DNA of 64,000 bases from Paraburkholderia sp. BL25I1N1 (GTDB taxonomy: Bacteria; Pseudomonadota; Gammaproteobacteria; Burkholderiales; Burkholderiaceae): contig NZ_PVZB01000010.1 of the NCBI RefSeq assembly GCF_003002025.1, positions 186,001 to 250,000 of the forward strand. Reading direction: 5' to 3'. Positions 60,025-64,000 of this stretch are shown piece by piece (positions within the stretch are counted from its first letter, which is position 1; each line of letters begins with the position of its first letter). The position numbers were made by a program, and so were the translations under genes. The notes beneath the pieces are model-generated. The model saw nothing but the letters and a program-made list of their open reading frames with translations. It did not search any database and was not told the DNA's origin.

Positions 60025-62622
60025 TCAAGCCGCCTTCTTCGACGACTCGAGAAAGTCCTGCGCAAAGCGTTGCAGCACACCGCCGGCTTCGTAAATGGAA
60101 ACCTCTTCGGCGGTGTCGAGCCGGCACGTCACCGGCACCTCGACCCGCTCGCCGTTCCTGCGATGAATCACCAGCGTGAGGTCCGCGCCCGGCTTGCGCT
60201 CGCCGACCACATCGAACGTCTCCGTGCCGTCGATTGCCAGCGTGAGCCGGTTCACACCGGGCTTGAACTCCAGCGGCAGCACGCCCATGCCCACCAGATT
60301 CGTGCGGTGAATGCGCTCGAACCCTTCGGCGACGATCGCTTCCGCGCCAGCCAGACGCACGCCCTTCGCGGCCCAGTCACGCGACGAACCCTGGCCATAA
60401 TCGGCACCGGCAATCACGATCAGCGGCTGCTTGCGTTCCATGTAGGTTTCGATCGCTTCCCACATGCGCGTGACCTTGCCCTCGGGTTCGATGCGCGCGA
60501 GCGATCCGGCTTTCACCTTGCCGTCTTCAAGCACCATCTCGTTCTTCAGCGTCGGGTTCGCGAAGGTGGCGCGCTGCGCCGTCAGGTGATCGCCACGGTG
60601 CGTCGCGTAGGAATTGAAGTCCTCTTCCGGCAAGCCCATCTTCGCCAGATATTCGCCCGAGGCGCTATCCGCCAGAATCGCGTTGGACGGCGACAGGTGA
60701 TCGGTCGTGATGTTATCGCCGAGCACGGCGAGCGGACGCATGCCTTTCAAGGTACGCTCACCGGCAAGCGCGCCTTCCCAATACGGCGGACGGCGAATGT
60801 ACGTGCTCATCGGGCGCCAGTCGTAGAGCGGATTGGCTTTCTCGCCTGTATCGACGGAAACCGCGAACATCGGTTCATACACCTTGCGGAATTGCTCGGG
60901 CTTCACGCTCGACGCGACGATCGCGTCGATTTCCGCGTCCGACGGCCAGATGTCCTTCAGCGTGACGGCGTGGCCGTCGGCGTCGATACCGAGCACGTCT
61001 TTCTCGATGTCGAAACGGATCGTGCCCGCAATCGCATACGCCACCACCAGCGGTGGCGAAGCGAGGAACGCCTGCTTCGCGTACGGATGAATACGGCCGT
61101 CGAAGTTGCGGTTGCCCGACAGCACAGCGGTCGCATACAGATCGCACTCGACGATCTCCTTCTGGATCGCCGGATCCAGCGCACCCGACATGCCATTGCA
61201 CGATGTGCACGCATACGCGACCACGCCGAAGCCCAGTTGCTCCAGTTCGGGCAACAGCCCGGCCTCTTCCAGATACAGCGTGACCGCCTTCGAGCCCGGC
61301 GCGAGCGAGGTCTTCGCCCACGGCTTGCGAGTCAGTCCGCGCCGGTTCGCGTTGCGCGCGAGCAAACCCGCGGCGATCATGTTGCGTGGGTTGTTGGTGT
61401 TCGTGCAGCTCGTGATCGCGGCGATGATCACCGCGCCATCCGGCATCAAACCCGGTTCGTTCTCCACCTTGCCGCTGATGCCGCGCGCCGCCAGTTCCGA
61501 CACCGGCAAACGGCGATGCGGATTCGACGGACCGGCCAGTGTGCGCACCACAGTCGACAGATCGAACTTCAGCACGCGTTCGTATTCGGCATTAACGAGG
61601 CTGTCTGCCCACAGGCCGGTTTCCTTCGCATAGGTCTCCACCAACTTGACGAGTTCGTCGTCACGGCCGGTGAGCTTCAGATACTTGATGGTCTGTTCGT
61701 CGATCGAGAACATCGCGGCCGTGGCGCCGAATTCGGGCGCCATGTTGGCGATCGTCGCGCGATCGCCAAGCGTCAGATTGGCCGTGCCCGCGCCGTAGAA
61801 TTCGAGGTACGCGCCCACCACTTTTTCCTTGCGCAGGAATTCGGTCAACGAGAGCACCACGTCGGTCGCCGTGATGCCTTCGGCCGGCTTGCCCGTCAGT
61901 TCCACGCCGACGATATCCGGCAGGCGCAAATACGACGCGCGCCCCAGCATCACGCTTTCCGCTTCGAGCCCGCCCACGCCGATCGCGATCACGCCGAGCG
62001 CGTCGACCATCGGCGTATGCGAGTCGGTGCCGACCAGCGTATCCGGAAACGCCACGCCGTCTTTCACCTGCACGACCGGGCTCATGCGCTCCAGGTTGAT
62101 CTGATGCAGGATGCCGTTGCCCGGCGGAATCACGTCGACATTCCTGAACGCACGTTTGGTCCAGTTGATGAAATCGAAGCGGTCTTCGTTGCGGCGATCT
62201 TCGATCGCGCGGTTCTTCGCGAACGCGTCCGGATCGAAACCGCCGCACTCGACGGCCAGCGAATGATCCACCACGAGTTGAGTCGGCACTACCGGATTGA
62301 CCAGCGCCGGATCGCCGCCTTGCGCTGCAATTGCATCGCGCAGGCCAGCAAGGTCGACGAGCGCCGTCTGGCCGAGAATGTCATGACACACCACGCGCGC
62401 CGGGAACCACGGAAAATCCAGCTCGCGCTTGCGTTCGATAATCTGCCTGAGCGACGCGGTCAACGTGACCGGATCGCAACGGCGCACGAGGTTTTCGGCC
62501 AGCACGCGCGACGTGTACGGCAGCTTGTCATAAGCGCCGGGCTGGATCGCGTCGACCGCGGCGCGCGTGTCGAAGAAATCGAGCTGGGTGCCGGGAAGGC
62601 GTTTGCGGTTTGCAGTATTCAT
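60025..62622 (-). CDS. acnD: 2-methylcitrate dehydratase, Fe/S-dependent
   Basis: 865 residues from ATG 62622, matching the usual AcnD length. The aconitase fold carries the iron-sulfur cysteines in ITSCTNTNNPRNM and VAYACTSCNGMSGAL, the substrate-binding TDSHTPMVDALGVIAIGVGGLEAE segment, and the swivel-domain GADYGQGSSRDWAAKG. TRAAVDAIQPGAYDKLPYTSRVLAENL is typical of AcnD rather than AcnA. It dehydrates 2-methylcitrate in the propionate pathway, working with PrpF. The gene is preceded by the prpC terminator, so it may have a separate promoter or rely on read-through. Confidence 0.95.
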   Translation of the reverse strand: MNTANRKRLPGTQLDFFDTRAAVDAIQPGAYDKLPYTSRVLAENLVRRCDPVTLTASLRQIIERKRELDFPWFPARVVCHDILGQTALVDLAGLRDAIAAQGGDPALVNPVVPTQLVVDHSLAVECGGFDPDAFAKNRAIEDRRNEDRFDFINWTKRAFRNVDVIPPGNGILHQINLERMSPVVQVKDGVAFPDTLVGTDSHTPMVDALGVIAIGVGGLEAESVMLGRASYLRLPDIVGVELTGKPAEGITATDVVLSLTEFLRKEKVVGAYLEFYGAGTANLTLGDRATIANMAPEFGATAAMFSIDEQTIKYLKLTGRDDELVKLVETYAKETGLWADSLVNAEYERVLKFDLSTVVRTLAGPSNPHRRLPVSELAARGISGKVENEPGLMPDGAVIIAAITSCTNTNNPRNMIAAGLLARNANRRGLTRKPWAKTSLAPGSKAVTLYLEEAGLLPELEQLGFGVVAYACTSCNGMSGALDPAIQKEIVECDLYATAVLSGNRNFDGRIHPYAKQAFLASPPLVVAYAIAGTIRFDIEKDVLGIDADGHAVTLKDIWPSDAEIDAIVASSVKPEQFRKVYEPMFAVSVDTGEKANPLYDWRPMSTYIRRPPYWEGALAGERTLKGMRPLAVLGDNITTDHLSPSNAILADSASGEYLAKMGLPEEDFNSYATHRGDHLTAQRATFANPTLKNEMVLEDGKVKAGSLARIEPEGKVTRMWEAIETYMERKQPLIVIAGADYGQGSSRDWAAKGVRLAGAEAIVAEGFERIHRTNLVGMGVLPLEFKPGVNRLTLAIDGTETFDVVGERKPGADLTLVIHRRNGERVEVPVTCRLDTAEEVSIYEAGGVLQRFAQDFLESSKKAA

Positions 62623-62662
62623 GGCGTAGGGGACAAGACAGTAATGATCCGGGGACGATGGC

Positions 62663-62694
62663 GGCGGCCGATCACGATCGGCGGCCCCTTTTTT
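62663..62694 (+). terminator. Hairpin with plus-strand T-run upstream of acnD
   Basis: GGCGGCCGATC (62663-62673) pairs with GATCGGCGGCC (62676-62686) with one mismatch and is followed by CCTTTTTT on the plus strand. It lies just upstream of the acnD start on the other strand. No plus-strand gene precedes it, so it may stop antisense transcription or fold in the acnD leader. Confidence 0.6.
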
Positions 62695-62790
62695 ATGGCG
62701 TTTCCCTGGCGGGCCAGTCAGGCGGTACGTGTAGTTTAGCGCGCGGCAGCATGCCGATCGGGTTTGCAGGCGGCCGCGCAAACGCGCCGC

Positions 62791-62830
62791 AAAAAACGGC
62801 CTTGGCTCGGGGTTTCAGAAAGCCAAGGCC
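62791..62830 (-). terminator. Rho-independent terminator after prpC
   Basis: On the minus strand GGCCTTGGCT (62830-62821) pairs perfectly with its complement at 62807-62798 over a 13-base loop, and is followed at once by GTTTTTT. It lies 120 bases past the prpC stop, before acnD. It would reduce or block read-through from prpC to acnD. The rest of the 62623-62949 gap has no gene. Confidence 0.88.
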
Positions 62831-62949
62831 CAACTTCATTGCGCCGCGCTCTTTAGACGCAATGGAGGAGAAACGCTTACTTGCGTGCGGTTATGCGCTC
62901 ACCGATCGACCGCGATGAAGAGGCCAATGAAGGCGGCTTCAAAGCGACC

Positions 62950-64000
62950 TCAAACACGCTTCGCGAGCGGCACGAACGGCAGGTCGTCGGGTCCGGTGTA
63001 GTTCGCGCTCGGACGGATGATCTTGTTGTCGACGCGCTGCTCGATGATGTGCGCGCTCCAGCCGGCCGTGCGCGCGATCACGAAGAGCGGCGTGAACATT
63101 GCCGTGGGCACGCCCATCATGTGATACGAGACCGCGCTGAACCAGTCCAGATTCGGGAACATCTTCTTCGCCTCCCACATCACCGACTCCAGCCGCTCGG
63201 CGATATTGAACAGCTTGCTGTTGCCGGCTTCCTTCGAAAGCTTTTTGGCGATTTCCTTGATGACCTTGTTGCGCGGATCGGAGATCGTGTACACCGGATG
63301 GCCGAAGCCGATCACCACTTCCTTGTTCTCGACGCGCTTTCTGATGTCGGCTTCGGCTTCGTCCGGCGTCTGGTAGCGCGACTGGATCTCGAACGCGACT
63401 TCATTGGCGCCACCGTGCTTCGGTCCGCGCAGCGCACCGATCGCGCCGGTGATGGCCGAATAGATATCCGAGCCCGTGCCGGCGATCACGCGGCCGGTGA
63501 AGGTCGATGCGTTGAATTCATGTTCGGCGTACAGGTTCAGCGACACGTGCATCGCGTCGACCCATGCCTTTGACGGTTCAACGCCGTGCAGCAGATGCAG
63601 GAAGTGGCCGCCGATCGAGTCGTCGTCGGTTTCCACTTCGATGCGCTTGCCGTTGTGCGAGTAGTGATACCAGTAAAGCAGCATCGAGCCGAGCGAGGCC
63701 ATCAGCTTGTCGGCAATATCGCGCGCGCCCGGCAGGTTGTGATCGTCTTTCTCCGGCAGCACGGTGCCGAGCACCGACACGCCGGTGCGCATCACGTCCA
63801 TCGGATGCGCGGCGGCCGGGATCCACTCGAGCGCGGCCTTGACGTTGGCGGGCAGCCCGCGCAGCGCCTTCAGCTTCGTTTTGTACGCGGTCAGTTCGGC
63901 CTGGGTCGGCAGCTTTTCGTGCACGAGCAGATAGGCGATTTCTTCGAATTCGCAGGCGCTCGCGATATCCAGAATGTCGTAGCCGCGGTAATGCAGGTCG
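62950..64000 (-). CDS. prpC: 2-methylcitrate synthase, N-terminus cut by the window edge
   Basis: 350 codons run from the window edge to a stop at 62950; family length is near 385-390, so about 35-40 residues are missing. The first residues visible are DLHYRGYDILDIASACEFEE. Citrate-synthase family features: HPMDVMRTGVSVLG, catalytic His in GAIGALRGPKHGGANE, GFGHPVYTISDPRN and the Asp region, and YHMMGVPTAMFTPLFVIARTAGWSAHIIEQ. RGYDI and DIYSAITGAIGALRGPKHGGANE are typical of PrpC. It joins propionyl-CoA and oxaloacetate. First gene of the prpC-acnD-prpF group. Confidence 0.96.
   Translation of the reverse strand, partial: DLHYRGYDILDIASACEFEEIAYLLVHEKLPTQAELTAYKTKLKALRGLPANVKAALEWIPAAAHPMDVMRTGVSVLGTVLPEKDDHNLPGARDIADKLMASLGSMLLYWYHYSHNGKRIEVETDDDSIGGHFLHLLHGVEPSKAWVDAMHVSLNLYAEHEFNASTFTGRVIAGTGSDIYSAITGAIGALRGPKHGGANEVAFEIQSRYQTPDEAEADIRKRVENKEVVIGFGHPVYTISDPRNKVIKEIAKKLSKEAGNSKLFNIAERLESVMWEAKKMFPNLDWFSAVSYHMMGVPTAMFTPLFVIARTAGWSAHIIEQRVDNKIIRPSANYTGPDDLPFVPLAKRV

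Noticed and set aside
60070..62739. Very long open frame antisense to acnD on the plus strand
   Set aside because: Its sequence is low in hydrophobic residues and rich in Arg and His, as expected from a mirror of a GC-rich gene. acnD on the other strand has full family motifs.
1..64000. CRISPR arrays, tRNA/rRNA genes, insertion sequences or prophage
   Set aside because: I looked for spaced direct repeats, tRNA-like cloverleaf ends, transposase or integrase motifs and terminal inverted repeats, and saw none. A tRNA scan or IS search was not possible here.

Overview
The window looks like a stretch of a Burkholderiaceae chromosome, most likely Paraburkholderia or Burkholderia. The inference rests on the high GC content, the C/G-rich third codon positions, and the gene content: a prpC-acnD-prpF propionate cluster, oxalate genes, a YadA-type trimeric adhesin, and many LysR/AraC/GntR regulators beside single catabolic genes. 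I saw no rRNA, tRNA, CRISPR array, transposase, integrase or phage gene. Gene order is compact, with many ATGA or GTGA overlaps.

Layout. (1) 1-9.5 kb, all on the minus strand: a Wzx/Wzy-type exopolysaccharide or capsule operon. It runs from an initiating sugar-phosphate transferase through the Wza-like export lipoprotein, a frameshifted low-molecular-weight tyrosine phosphatase, a Wzc-like tyrosine autokinase, WecB and WecC (UDP-ManNAcA synthesis) and a flippase to a GT25 glycosyltransferase cut by the window edge. (2) 10-16.7 kb: ketopantoate reductase, aldehyde dehydrogenase, two LysR regulators, an OxlT-like transporter and a small hypothetical protein. (3) 16.7-23.1 kb: oxalate/CoA-ester region with a PntB-like membrane protein, a FAH-family hydrolase, formyl-CoA transferase (frc), a GntR regulator, a second OxlT-like transporter and a 42-residue transporter small subunit. 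A 15-nt motif is shared between the region upstream of frc and the gntR-oxlT gap. (4) 23.2-31 kb: trimeric autotransporter, a soluble histidine kinase, a DUF3830 protein, an AraC regulator and a LuxR solo. (5) 31-41 kb: a YadGH-like ABC exporter, a Gly-rich secreted protein, a tannase-family esterase coupled to an OpgC-like membrane protein, an acyltransferase-3 protein, a small acidic protein and a divergent FtsH paralogue. (6) 41-51.5 kb: nitronate monooxygenase, AraC regulator, MHS-type MFS transporter, AroE paralogue, lone ABC ATPase, quinone-oxidoreductase-like MDR protein, antibiotic-biosynthesis-monooxygenase (ABM) protein, and a fucosyltransferase-like/TPR-glycosyltransferase pair. (7) 51.6-56.4 kb: copper handling. 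A minus-strand TolC-multicopper oxidase-CusF-like unit with two accessory proteins lies divergent from a CopZ-like chaperone plus DUF305 protein behind a CueR-type operator. (8) 56.4-64 kb: AraC regulator, methyltransferase, then prpC-acnD-prpF for the 2-methylcitrate cycle.

The observations that most deserve a second look are: the single-base frameshift that splits the EPS tyrosine phosphatase; the tiny OxlT-associated membrane protein; the shared motif around the oxalate genes; a tannase-family enzyme that has lost both cysteines flanking its catalytic Ser and His; a CusF homologue with Met where CusF has its metal-contacting Trp; a stand-alone PntB membrane half in the frc operon; a divergent second FtsH; and well-formed hairpins between the prp genes.
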